DNA from: Bradyrhizobium diversitatis
GTDB lineage: Bacteria > Pseudomonadota > Alphaproteobacteria > Rhizobiales > Xanthobacteraceae
Assembly: GCF_016031635.1 (NCBI RefSeq)
Contig: NZ_JACEGD010000011.1
Span: 62,001-126,000, forward strand
Direction of reading: 5' to 3'
DNA length: 64,000 nt
Position 1 is the first letter of the stretch. Each line of letters opens with the position of its first letter. The position numbers were made by a program, and so were the translations under genes. Positions 9,181 through 18,037 of the stretch are shown one piece after another. Under the pieces are notes generated by a model. That model was not told the origin of the DNA and did not search any database. It saw only the letters and a list, made by a program, of their open reading frames with translations.

Positions 9181-12100
9181 CTAGGGTGAGGGCGGCGGCG
9201 CGGGAACCCTGCCGTCCATCGTCAAGCTCAGTGGAATGGGGCCGGTGCGCAAGGGCAGCGGCGTCTCCACCAGTGCGCTGAAGAAACCCAGCATCACGGC
9301 AAGTGCCGGGTCTGCTCCGGGACACGAATGCGTGGGATGGCCCGTGATCCTGCGGTTGCCGCCGAAGGCATAATAGATGTCCTGACGCCCTTCGACGAGA
9401 TTCTGCTGGGTGGCGGAGACTGCGCCGGCGACGATGACATCTCCCGGTCTGATCTCGACATTTCCGATGGTGTGCGAAACGATGGCTGTCCGCCAGATCA
9501 GTTCGGGCACCGCGCGCAGTTGCATGGCCGGGATGAAGTCGTCTCTCAGCCGGTTGAGGGCATCGGTGTAGTCCTTTGCCACGGTGCCGGCATAGCGGGC
9601 ACGCAACGCCCACAGGGTTCCTTCACGCAGCCATTCGTTCAATATCCTGCGCAGGTTTCCGTCGACGGTCGGAATGAAACCCATCATGGCGCCGGCGATT
9701 GTGCGCGCCACGAACGGGATGTCGTCCTTGCCCCGCGGAGAGTTGAAAACAGCATTCGTGACGGGTCCGTTTGTCGGCCCGAACCGCTCGAGGAACCCGA
9801 CCATGGCGCGGCGTGCAGCGTCGCCATGTGCCGCGCCGACCGCCTCCACTTCCTTGTTCGGATGAGGCTGGAAGATGTAGCGCGAAGGGGAGAGGAAATG
9901 ACCGGGGTAACCGGGCGGCTCGCCTGGCTTCCAATCCCAGCGATAGCCGGCGCGGCGGAAATAGCCGCCGTCTTCGCTCAACCCGAACCACCTTTCGCAG
10001 AAGGCTGCGAGCAGCGGATCCACCAATTCGTGCACGTCGACAGTCAGTTCCCAGCTCGCTTCGCCGTCGGCGGCGGCATAACCAATCGTCTCCTTGACCA
10101 TGAAGCCCAGCACCTTCTGTGTGACCGCGCGCGCCAGCTCGAACGAGGCGAATTGGTCGAGGGCCATGATCGCAGCGTTGCACGCCGCGGATTCCTGCTC
10201 GTAGGCCTGATCTGCCTGTCCGGCGTCGCGGCCGAGATAGAGGATGCCGAATGACCGCTGCATGCGGGGAAGATAGCCGGTGATGGTCAGCTTGGTGTCG
10301 GAATCGGTGAAGACCTGCTGGACGAGGTCGCGGTCGGCCACCAGGACCCCGAAGGGCGTGCGGAGCACGCCGCCGTGGCGCTCGCGGATTGCACCCCAGA
10401 TCGACGCGTTGACGAAATGCGAGGCTGAATCCGGATCTTCGAGCGCCGTCTTCCACGCGGCCATCGCCGCGGCTTCGCCCTGCCGGCTTTCGATCAGGCG
10501 CAGACGCGCGATCTCTCGTTCACCGTCATCCACGCTCCACGTCACCGCCGGTTTGCACCCCTGGCTCGCCGCCCATTGTTGCAGATCGGCAAGCGCCTTC
10601 TTCGATGGCGCAAAGAAATAGGCTCCCCATTCCAGACGTACGAACGGACAGGGCTGGTCGTGGAGCCGGTCCGAGCCGTCCAGCGCGACACGAACGGTCT
10701 GGCCGCCATGCTCGAAACGAAAATGCCGAAGCCGGCCGGGTTCGGCGAGGCCGAGGAACGGATCGCTTTCCTGGGAGGAGGATCCCGAACTGTTGCCGCC
10801 GGCGAGCCAGCTTTGCACCACCTCGAACTGCTCGCCGAGGCTGGCATTGTAGGCCATGAAAATCAGGCCGCGCTCCGGTTGCGGGACCGATTTGGCGGCT
10901 TGCGGGTCGTCACGGTTGACGGGCGGACCGTAGGACATGCCGCGCCTGACGATCCGGGGGGGCCGGGCGCCGGCATCCGCCTTGGTGATCGGGATGCGCG
11001 GATTGGCGCGCCGTATGTGCGCGTGAAACGGGCACAGTTGGGCCTGCGCATCGGCGTCGTAGTTGAAATCGTTGCAGCCCCTGTCGGGAGGCGGAGTAGG
11101 GGTCAGAGGTTGGCCGGCCTTCGGATGTCCGGTCGGCCAGCGTCCCATCATCTTGGCCATCAGCATCTCGCGCGTCAGGGCGGGTGCGTCCGGGCCGGCC
11201 GCCTCGGTCGCCTGTCGCGTGGCGCGGGACAGGACGTCCTCGAGCTGCTCGACATCCTGTCGCAGCTTGCGCAGCGCCATGAAACTGCCGTCGCGGAGCA
11301 TCGCGTGAGCACGATTGGTCGCATCGCCGAGCGGCGCCGTCTCGTCGGCGAGGTTCGGGTAGCCGCACAGAATCTCGCCGAGATGCACCCGATTGGAATA
11401 GCTCTTGCCGGCCTGGCTCTCGTACAGCACCGGATTCGAACTGCCGTCGGCGAATCCGAAATGGTCCTTCATGTTCTCGGAGGACCCATCGCTTTGCCGC
11501 TGCATCCACTGAATCGAAAGCGGCCTGACGCCAGGATCCACCTCGACCAGGCGGCTCATTTCGGCCATCAACGGTTTTCTCGCATCCGCCGTCGTCTGCG
11601 GGTCCTTGGACAGCAGGCGAAGCTGAAGGACGGCATGGACGGAGCTCATGCTGATGCGCGGCGAAGGATCATCTTCGCGCAGGTCCGGTGCGCCGATGCC
11701 GAGCGCCCAGTTGCTTGCCGGAAGGCGCCAGCGCTGGGGATGATTCCAGCGCACGTCGCCGAGCAGGCCGGCGCGTCTTTCCATGCCCTGCAAGAATTCT
11801 TCCGGCAGTGTGCGCACCTCTGCGTCGGACAGTCCGGCGTGACGCAGCCCCTCGATCGTGAATGCGATGTTGGTAACGATCTGCCCCGGGGTCAGAGCGT
11901 CGGTTTCGGACGTCACATGTAGGACGTTGAGAAAAGTCGCCAGCGCGGCCGGACTGGCGAACTGCAAGAGCAGCAGGCAGCCGTGATCCGACGCGGGGTA
12001 GGCGGTCAGAATCCCGCCTTGCACGTTGCCGAGATCCCGCAACGGCAGTTCAGCCGGCAGGGCGAGCGGCAGGTTGCGCCGTACCGGCGCCACGTCGGGC

Positions 12101-13005
12101 GGGGTCATCAACCAGAGCAGGGCCTCTTCATAGCGACGGCGGGCCCGTTTGACGCCTTCGGCGTAAATGGGGTCGTTGATCATGGTGACGAATTCCGGCA
12201 GCAGCTCGTGGGCGGCCCGATGCAGAACCACCCCGTCATGCGTCCCCGGCGGATAGAAGTCGGCCAGATGGTAGAGCGCCGCCAGCGCGCGTATGCCGTG
12301 GCGAAACGGAGGCCGGCCGGCAGCTTCGATGGTGAGCGGTTGACTGAAGCCGGCGTTGGTGGGATCGACGCCGATCTTGCCGTCGACCTTGAATATCGAT
12401 CGTCGCGCAATATCCTCCGGCGACGGAATTCTGATCTGCGTGACGATCCGATCGGCGCCTGGGCCCGAGGCTCGCCGATAGACGCGCTCCTCCATCCGCA
12501 GGAAGCGCGTGTCATCCACGGTCAGGTCAGGGGTGGAATAGAGGAAATAGGCTTCGGTCTGCCTGCTCTTGAGCCAGATGCCCCAGTTTTCGTAAGTGTT
12601 CTCGTGACCCAGCTTGTAGCCCTCGGTATTGCAGAAGATGAGGTCGAGCAGACGGGCGGCCTTCTGCCAGATGACGCGGACATAGGCTTCCCAGGAGCCG
12701 TCGAACGTCGCGGTCAGCAGCACATAGTCCACGGCGTTCTCGGCATCGTCCTCGGGTTGGAGTACGGCGATGCCCACGGAGTGAATGCGTCCGACGCGGT
12801 CCACGGAGTCCGACAACACACGGGCGAGTTCGTATTCATACGCGCTGGCGCGTCCGCCATTCAGCGCCCGCAACACGTATTTGACGCGAGTCTTGTACGT
12901 GGTCGCATCCAGCGACGGCACGAACCCTTTCTTGATTGGAGCAAGGACCCTGAAATCGGACGTGCCGGCCATGCTGCCGGTCTTGATGGTCAAATCCCGG
13001 CGCAT
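9181..13005 (-). CDS. DyP-type peroxidase-cytochrome P450 fusion protein
   Basis: A 1274-residue protein with three parts. Residues 1-~310 are an unassigned region that looks like a ferredoxin-like alpha/beta domain (VLAPIKKG, later RIHSVGIAV). Residues ~325-815 are a DyP-type heme peroxidase: the GxxDG motif GFADG at 517-521 with catalytic D520, the probable proximal His663 in CPFHAHIRRANPR, and the distal Arg687 in RRGMSYG. Residues ~860-1245 resemble a cytochrome P450: an RTPFGVLVADRDLVQQVF start, an I-helix-like IAGAMMGFIPTVDG, and the heme-thiolate loop FGGNRRITGHPTHSCPG with Cys1228. The K-helix ExxR appears as MQLR (1161-1164), so its Glu is missing. No signal peptide or membrane helix is seen. 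A fusion of two heme oxidative enzymes suggests peroxide made or used in one domain feeds the other, as in fungal Ppo oxygenases, which use an unrelated peroxidase. It is transcribed away from the OmpA/protease genes. Confidence 0.85.
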   Translation of the reverse strand: MRRDLTIKTGSMAGTSDFRVLAPIKKGFVPSLDATTYKTRVKYVLRALNGGRASAYEYELARVLSDSVDRVGRIHSVGIAVLQPEDDAENAVDYVLLTATFDGSWEAYVRVIWQKAARLLDLIFCNTEGYKLGHENTYENWGIWLKSRQTEAYFLYSTPDLTVDDTRFLRMEERVYRRASGPGADRIVTQIRIPSPEDIARRSIFKVDGKIGVDPTNAGFSQPLTIEAAGRPPFRHGIRALAALYHLADFYPPGTHDGVVLHRAAHELLPEFVTMINDPIYAEGVKRARRRYEEALLWLMTPPDVAPVRRNLPLALPAELPLRDLGNVQGGILTAYPASDHGCLLLLQFASPAALATFLNVLHVTSETDALTPGQIVTNIAFTIEGLRHAGLSDAEVRTLPEEFLQGMERRAGLLGDVRWNHPQRWRLPASNWALGIGAPDLREDDPSPRISMSSVHAVLQLRLLSKDPQTTADARKPLMAEMSRLVEVDPGVRPLSIQWMQRQSDGSSENMKDHFGFADGSSNPVLYESQAGKSYSNRVHLGEILCGYPNLADETAPLGDATNRAHAMLRDGSFMALRKLRQDVEQLEDVLSRATRQATEAAGPDAPALTREMLMAKMMGRWPTGHPKAGQPLTPTPPPDRGCNDFNYDADAQAQLCPFHAHIRRANPRIPITKADAGARPPRIVRRGMSYGPPVNRDDPQAAKSVPQPERGLIFMAYNASLGEQFEVVQSWLAGGNSSGSSSQESDPFLGLAEPGRLRHFRFEHGGQTVRVALDGSDRLHDQPCPFVRLEWGAYFFAPSKKALADLQQWAASQGCKPAVTWSVDDGEREIARLRLIESRQGEAAAMAAWKTALEDPDSASHFVNASIWGAIRERHGGVLRTPFGVLVADRDLVQQVFTDSDTKLTITGYLPRMQRSFGILYLGRDAGQADQAYEQESAACNAAIMALDQFASFELARAVTQKVLGFMVKETIGYAAADGEASWELTVDVHELVDPLLAAFCERWFGLSEDGGYFRRAGYRWDWKPGEPPGYPGHFLSPSRYIFQPHPNKEVEAVGAAHGDAARRAMVGFLERFGPTNGPVTNAVFNSPRGKDDIPFVARTIAGAMMGFIPTVDGNLRRILNEWLREGTLWALRARYAGTVAKDYTDALNRLRDDFIPAMQLRAVPELIWRTAIVSHTIGNVEIRPGDVIVAGAVSATQQNLVEGRQDIYYAFGGNRRITGHPTHSCPGADPALAVMLGFFSALVETPLPLRTGPIPLSLTMDGRVPAPPPSP

Positions 13006-13408
13006 TGTCTCTGCCTCCCTCGTGCGAGCGGCGTTGCGCCCGCGAAAATGCAGCTACTACAATTTTGCTTCCGCAAACATGTAATCTGGCTCACAAGATT
13101 TCCGATGCGCTGATTGATTTTGATGCAGGCCTCTCGGCCGCATTGTCATCGTCGCGGCAGCAGTTCGAACCACAGAGCTTCCCAACTCTGCGGCTCCGGC
13201 GCCCTTGTTTCTATGAACTGGCCCACAATTCCGAACTTTCTTCTCGATCGCAGATCGAAAAGGCGCCGAAACAAACCAGCGCCGCCGCACCTCGGCTTTG
13301 AACTTCCCCGACCGCTCGCATCACTACTAGTCATAGCCGTGGTGGGAACCGAGGCTCCCTCCAGTGCTCGGCTTTGCGCAGGACACGCCAGCAACGGGAG
13401 AAATGGCC
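13006..13408. other. Divergent intergenic region
   Basis: About 400 bases between the start of the DyP-P450 gene and the plus-strand OmpA-like gene. It must hold the promoters of both transcription units, with a more A/T-rich stretch near 13050-13110. No palindrome or RNA gene stood out. Short ORFs on both strands here lack ribosome sites and family resemblance. Confidence 0.4.
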
Positions 13409-13972
13409 ATGGGACGCGCACCGCAGCCACTGCCGCAATACACGCCGCCGGGTCCGGTGGAACAGATGCCGAATATGGCGACGCAACCGCGGTGCTCGCC
13501 ACTTGCCAAGGTTCACAGCGCCGCCGTCTTTCGCTACGTGGCCAATGAAGTCGCAACGTCCCGCACCGAGGTCGGCCATCTCGGTGTGGACGTCAGTCTG
13601 GTCCCGCCGGCCGGCATTTGCCAATATCTCATCATCTGGGATTTCGGCGTCGACTGGCGGCATCTCAAGAACATTGCCAAGCGCGATCCGCTGTTGGCAG
13701 CGCAGCTCATCCGATTCGAGACCGACAAGTCGCTGCAGTTTCAGATCGTCGGATACAGCGACAGCGCCGGCGGCGAACGGAACAACATCTTCCTGCGCAC
13801 GGGCCGCGCCAGGAACGTCTTTCGCCTGTTCGGCCCAAGCGCCCGCTCGCGCGTCTTCTCCGTCAAGCCCGCTTCACACTACGAGTATCTGAAGGACAAC
13901 ACGACCGTGATGAACAGGGCCGCCAATCGCGCCGTGGTCGTCGAAATCTTCGTCGGCGGCGGGACGATCTAG
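13409..13972 (+). CDS. OmpA-like domain protein without signal peptide
   Basis: A 187-residue protein. I chose the ATG at 13409 because GGGAG ends 8 bases before it; the frame is open from 13364. The C-terminal half resembles an OmpA/MotB-like fold, with FQIVGYSDSAG followed by an N-x-x-L...R-A pattern, and ends NRAANRAVVVEIF, close to the N-R-R-V-x-I signature of peptidoglycan-binding OmpA domains. The N terminus is Pro/Gln-rich and not a Sec signal, which is odd because OmpA domains usually act in the periplasm. It starts a plus-strand set with two metalloproteases and a second OmpA-like gene, so it may be cargo or a scaffold exported by another route. Confidence 0.65.
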   Translation: MGRAPQPLPQYTPPGPVEQMPNMATQPRCSPLAKVHSAAVFRYVANEVATSRTEVGHLGVDVSLVPPAGICQYLIIWDFGVDWRHLKNIAKRDPLLAAQLIRFETDKSLQFQIVGYSDSAGGERNNIFLRTGRARNVFRLFGPSARSRVFSVKPASHYEYLKDNTTVMNRAANRAVVVEIFVGGGTI

Positions 13973-14053
13973 CCACTTCCCACAGGACGGAGGCTCTCAT
14001 TTCCGGGCGCGAATTTGGCGTTGTCGGACCGGACGAGGACAGGAGAACTAGCC

Positions 14054-15082
14054 ATGGCCGCCTTTCAAGAGGTCTTCCGCCGCTCCGGCATCGACGAGCA
14101 CCGCAGCCCGCCGGGCATGGTGGTGCCGTTCGGGGGCTCCAACATCGTGGCGCTGATCGACCCCGGAAGAAAGCTCAAAGTCGATCCCAACCCCCATGCC
14201 CTCGGGATCAAGGAGATCGATGGCGCCGATATCCGTAGGCGCCTAGTGCAAGCCAGAGACACCTTCTCCGAACCCGATATCGATCCGCAGCTCAGGGCGG
14301 CGTCGCTTCCTGCCACCTTCAACAGCGATGCACGGTTCTTCGAAATCAATGGCCGGATCAAGCCGATTGGCTTTCCCGGCCTGGAGGTGGTGGCTCGGTC
14401 GGCTGGCCGGAAGATCGAAGCCAGGCTCCATGTGGCCGTGCTGCCAGAGATCAAGATTAAGGTGGCGTTCCGCAACGTCATGGTTCCGGGGACCGGCGGC
14501 GCTCCGGCGTTTCACGCCAAGAAGCCCTGCAACGAGCAAGATGAATTGGCGACGATGAACAGTATATGGAGGCCGCAGGCCAACATCCGTTTCGAGCGGG
14601 TGCCAAGCGACTGGCTGGTCATCGACGACTCGCAGGCTGGCGTCAAGCAGGAGCTCGCCAATGCCACTGGCATGAAGGATGCGAGCCTGGCGGCCCTTCC
14701 CGATGCAATCGAGGTCGAAAAACTGAAGAGCTTCTTCGTCAAATACAAGGTTAAGGGCGCCCATCTCACCATTTTCTGCGTCGATAAGCTTTGGTCCAAT
14801 GGCTCGTCTCTCAATGGATCGTTCGCTCGATCGTTAGACCTTGCCTTCATCAGCTCACAACGCGGGCCTAACACGTCTGCCCATGAAGCCGGGCATTTTC
14901 TCGGCTACTACTCGAAGAGCGCGACCAAACCTTGGGACAGCCAGGGCCACACGCTGGAGACCGATCCGAAAACCGGAAACGAAAACAGGGCGGAAGACAT
15001 CAAGATGCTGATGCGCGGGGGAGGCGCCGGGTGGAAAATTCCGTTCAATCTCGTCAAGGAATTCCGCGACTTTCCCGGTTAA
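14054..15082 (+). CDS. Putative zinc metalloprotease (HEAGH type)
   Basis: A 342-residue protein beginning at the ATG at 14054, preceded by AGGAG with an 8-base gap. The zinc-binding motif H277-E-A-G-H281-F-L-G lies near the C terminus. The position of the usual third metzincin histidine is a serine (S287); H299, after a short insert, could replace it. A methionine-rich turn (KMLM, about 317-320) follows, as in metzincins. The ~270 residues before it match nothing I recognise. No signal peptide or membrane helix is present. It lies 81 bases after the OmpA-like gene and before two more genes of the same theme, so a shared transcript is likely. Substrate unknown. Confidence 0.65.
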   Translation: MAAFQEVFRRSGIDEHRSPPGMVVPFGGSNIVALIDPGRKLKVDPNPHALGIKEIDGADIRRRLVQARDTFSEPDIDPQLRAASLPATFNSDARFFEINGRIKPIGFPGLEVVARSAGRKIEARLHVAVLPEIKIKVAFRNVMVPGTGGAPAFHAKKPCNEQDELATMNSIWRPQANIRFERVPSDWLVIDDSQAGVKQELANATGMKDASLAALPDAIEVEKLKSFFVKYKVKGAHLTIFCVDKLWSNGSSLNGSFARSLDLAFISSQRGPNTSAHEAGHFLGYYSKSATKPWDSQGHTLETDPKTGNENRAEDIKMLMRGGGAGWKIPFNLVKEFRDFPG

Positions 15083-15390
15083 CACTCGGAAGATCGCATG
15101 GAAGCTGCAGGGTCCTCTCGCGATTGCAGGCGATACCGAACGGCTTCGCTGCGACATCGCAATGAACCAACGCTGCGTACGCTCATTCCGGTCAAAACCA
15201 CGGAGTGTCCTATGGCTTCGCCTTCACCTACCACGAAGGCGTCGATGGCACCTTCACGTATCTGACGGGATATCTGAGGGCGACGATGAACCGCCAAAAC
15301 GTCCAGAGCGACCCATTAATTGATAGGCGGATCTTTCGATCCGAGTTCTACCCGTTTCGCAGTCGGTCTCTCCGTTGGGAGATAAGCAAC
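15083..15390. other. Intergenic region before the second OmpA-like gene
   Basis: About 310 bases. A GTG-initiated extension of the next gene is open from 15205 and would add 62 residues (beginning SYGFAFTYHEG), but it has no ribosome site, while the ATG at 15391 has one. The base composition drops to about half GC towards the next gene, suggesting the boundary of an acquired segment. Confidence 0.35.
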
Positions 15391-16413
15391 ATGGCATCAC
15401 CCGGGAAAATCCAGGAGTACGGATCGCAGGCATCGGATACGATTGCGGCGAAGTTATTCAACTTTGACGTCGGCAAGTTCGCCATAAAGCCGGAACATTC
15501 CAATTGGCTGAATAACGTCGTCGCTCCGAAATTAAGGGACGGAGGAAGCCTTACGATCATTGGACTTGCAAGTCGTACCGGTAGCGACGATTTCAACATG
15601 CTATTGTCGCATAATAGGCTGCGGGCCGTAGTTGATTTGCTTCGCAAGCAAGTGCCCAACAATTTCAAAGTCGCGTTCGAGGTGGCGAAAGGGGAACGCG
15701 CGGCCATGTATGCAGGTGAAATGGATGGTGTGGAAAACGAGACCTGGCGTGGTGTCATCATCTCAGTTTGGAATAAACCAAACCCACCGCCGCCACCGCC
15801 GCCACCACCGCCGCCTCAAACGAGACCTCAATACTATCCGGCTGAACGCAAATTCTTCAAGCGTTGGCTCGGCTTCGGCGTTAAGTCTGGCGGGCAGTTG
15901 TTAATCGGCGGCGTCGAGAGCACGACCGCGTACGTCGTGAACTTGGGAGATTTGGAGACCTTTGATCTCCAGATTGTTAGCAGTCGGTGGGGACTGGGTC
16001 TTGGAGGCAGCGGAGGGGCCGTTGCTGTCATCGGCTTTGGGTTCAGGGTTCCATATGAGTTGGACCATGAATCCTTGAATGACTGGGGCGTCAATGTCGC
16101 ATTTACCGAAAAGCTGATCTCGAAATCGGCACTACAATCCATCCATCACAGCAAGTACTTCATCGATGGCTTGAAAAACGGTAAGTACGTGGCGCCCACG
16201 CTAAATGCGCGAAACGCCTTTACGGCTGTTGGAATACTTCAGAACGTGAGAAATGCACTTCACACGCTGTACGGAGGACTTGAGGCAGCCAAGGGCTCGG
16301 GCGTCATTGTGCTCGACTTGCCGCTTTTGGGTGTTGGACTTGAATTGTCCGCTTTCGTGACGCGAGGAAAGATGTACGTCTCGAATCCTTCCCATTGGAC
16401 AGGACCGGATTGA
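15391..16413 (+). CDS. OmpA-like protein with polyproline linker and unknown C-terminal domain
   Basis: A 340-residue protein; the ATG at 15391 has GGGA 10 bases upstream. Residues ~18-130 form an OmpA-like domain (KLFNFDVGKFAIKP, LTIIGLASRTGSDDFN, then L-S-x-x-R-L-R-A-V). A run of eleven prolines (about residues 132-142) links it to a ~190-residue C-terminal domain rich in glycine and hydrophobic residues (GLGLGGSGGAVAVIGFGF), whose fold I do not recognise; it might insert in membranes. There is no Sec signal. Four 60-base lines I counted inside the gene were 52-53% GC, clearly below neighbouring genes, so recent acquisition is likely. It sits between two metalloprotease genes. Confidence 0.62.
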   Translation: MASPGKIQEYGSQASDTIAAKLFNFDVGKFAIKPEHSNWLNNVVAPKLRDGGSLTIIGLASRTGSDDFNMLLSHNRLRAVVDLLRKQVPNNFKVAFEVAKGERAAMYAGEMDGVENETWRGVIISVWNKPNPPPPPPPPPPPQTRPQYYPAERKFFKRWLGFGVKSGGQLLIGGVESTTAYVVNLGDLETFDLQIVSSRWGLGLGGSGGAVAVIGFGFRVPYELDHESLNDWGVNVAFTEKLISKSALQSIHHSKYFIDGLKNGKYVAPTLNARNAFTAVGILQNVRNALHTLYGGLEAAKGSGVIVLDLPLLGVGLELSAFVTRGKMYVSNPSHWTGPD

Positions 16414-16576
16414 AGGCTCGGGCAGCATGCGATGCCGTTTGATGCCGCAGTTTGGTCAGAGGCGGGAAAGGTGCGGTAGAATGGGAAGTCGTCGCGATCG
16501 CTGCCGTGCCCTTTGAACCTCATTAGCCCCGATGAGACCCATCGGAAAGCGCGGAGATCATCGGACGGAGCGGATC

Positions 16577-17806
16577 ATGGTGATCAACCTGAAACCCATC
16601 AACGTGATCGGTTTCTCCATCGCGGAATCCGTCGGCCTGAAGGGTTCGAGCCAGCCCGACGATATCTTCGTGATCAAGACGCTGTTGAACGGCATCGCGC
16701 CCCAGGACGGCGGGGCCGATGGAACGCTCGATATCAACGATCTGACCAACACGCCGGAAGCCATGGAGCCGGTGATCGACGCGATACTCGTGTTTCAGAA
16801 TGCCCACACTGGCCTGCTGCACGACGGTCGCGTCGACCCTGAAAAGAATACGATCAAGCGCATGCGTCTGATGTTCAACCGTCGCAAGGGCGGCGGGCTC
16901 GACGTGAACCTGACGATTACGCCGGACGGTCCGATATTCGGACCATGTGATGCGCGCGGCTTCAGTGCCGCAAGGCTCAGGCTGGTCGGCGACGAATGGT
17001 CGGCATTCGACGGCCTTGCGCCGGTTCGCCAGATGGTTCCGATCGGCAAGACGCGGAAGCTGAAGTTGAAAGGGACAAATGGCGCCGCGGTGGGATTTGC
17101 CCTCGAGAGTCCTAAGGTGGAAATCCTCGAACGAACGAGCGACACCGTCACGGTAATCGGACGTTTGGAGGGTGATGCCGACTTGAGCGTCATCGTCGAA
17201 GGCCAGAGGGGTCCGATCCCGGTTCGCCTTCAGGTGCGCAAGGCGTCTTCGATTCCGATCGACGTGGTTCATCTCGGTCGGGCGACACTCGCCAACGGCC
17301 TCATGATCGCTACACAGCGCGCCGTTACCAGCGTCGTCAGTCGGATCTACGACAATCAGGCAAACCTGACGTTCACATCTGGCACAAGCCGAATCGTCGA
17401 TGCAGTGACCACCGAAGGCCGGGCAGTGCCGATCGATCCGAACAAGAAGCTCAGCATCCGCTCCGGCTTCGGCCCACTGACCACGGCACAGGAGTTCCGA
17501 TTTGACGATCTGAAGTCGCTCGTCACTAATCGTGCGGCGATCACCATGTTCATTTCAACACAAATCATCGATGACGAAGACTCGAACGTTGCCGGGCGCG
17601 GCGATCCCGGCAATCGGATGCTATGGTTCAATCCCGCTACACCGGGAAGCGTGAACACCAATATTGTGCCCGCGCATGAGATCGGGCATGCGCTAGGTCT
17701 GGGCCACATCACGACAAAGAACAACACGGGCTTCCTGATGAACCCGACCGTACAGTTGAACAATATAATCATCCCATGCGAGACACTGGTCCAGCTCCCG
17801 TCGTGA
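16577..17806 (+). CDS. Peptidoglycan-binding-like/metzincin metalloprotease
   Basis: A 409-residue protein starting at the ATG at 16577 (CGGAG just upstream). Residues ~25-100 resemble a PG_binding_1 domain (DDIFVIKTLLNG ... VFQNAHTGLLHDGRVDPE). Residues 110-~230 look like beta-rich adhesion modules. The C terminus carries a complete metzincin zinc site H367-E-I-G-H371-A-L-G-L-G-H377 with the Met-turn at M388 (GFLMNP). No signal peptide is visible, although both domains would make sense outside the cytoplasm. Leaderless proteins combining peptidoglycan binding and a metzincin are known among effectors of contractile injection systems, and a T6SS lies next door. A cytoplasmic protease cannot be excluded. 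Confidence 0.75.
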   Translation: MVINLKPINVIGFSIAESVGLKGSSQPDDIFVIKTLLNGIAPQDGGADGTLDINDLTNTPEAMEPVIDAILVFQNAHTGLLHDGRVDPEKNTIKRMRLMFNRRKGGGLDVNLTITPDGPIFGPCDARGFSAARLRLVGDEWSAFDGLAPVRQMVPIGKTRKLKLKGTNGAAVGFALESPKVEILERTSDTVTVIGRLEGDADLSVIVEGQRGPIPVRLQVRKASSIPIDVVHLGRATLANGLMIATQRAVTSVVSRIYDNQANLTFTSGTSRIVDAVTTEGRAVPIDPNKKLSIRSGFGPLTTAQEFRFDDLKSLVTNRAAITMFISTQIIDDEDSNVAGRGDPGNRMLWFNPATPGSVNTNIVPAHEIGHALGLGHITTKNNTGFLMNPTVQLNNIIIPCETLVQLPS

Positions 17807-18037
17807 CGACACACGCCTGCCTTTGATGCAGCAATAGTACAGGCGGTCAGATCACGCTCAACTGCGCGAATGGAGGCGATGTGGCACATTGCCAGACAAG
17901 GCAGCCAAATACGGGCGGCGTTCGGTAAGCACGCACAAATGACACGGGCAAAATGCCAAACTCGGAAGGTCAGGCGCGTATCTCGACGTCCGCCGCGGTG
18001 GTCTGGCGCCGTCGTTTCGAGTTGGATCGCTATCGCA

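Noticed and set aside
10576..11922. 448-residue plus-strand frame inside the DyP-P450 gene
   Set aside because: Antisense to the peroxidase domain, whose motifs are intact; no ribosome site or recognisable motif.
15787..15818. CCG/CCA repeat tract in the OmpA-like gene
   Set aside because: It is the coding sequence of the polyproline linker; it could vary in length but is not a CRISPR or mobile element.
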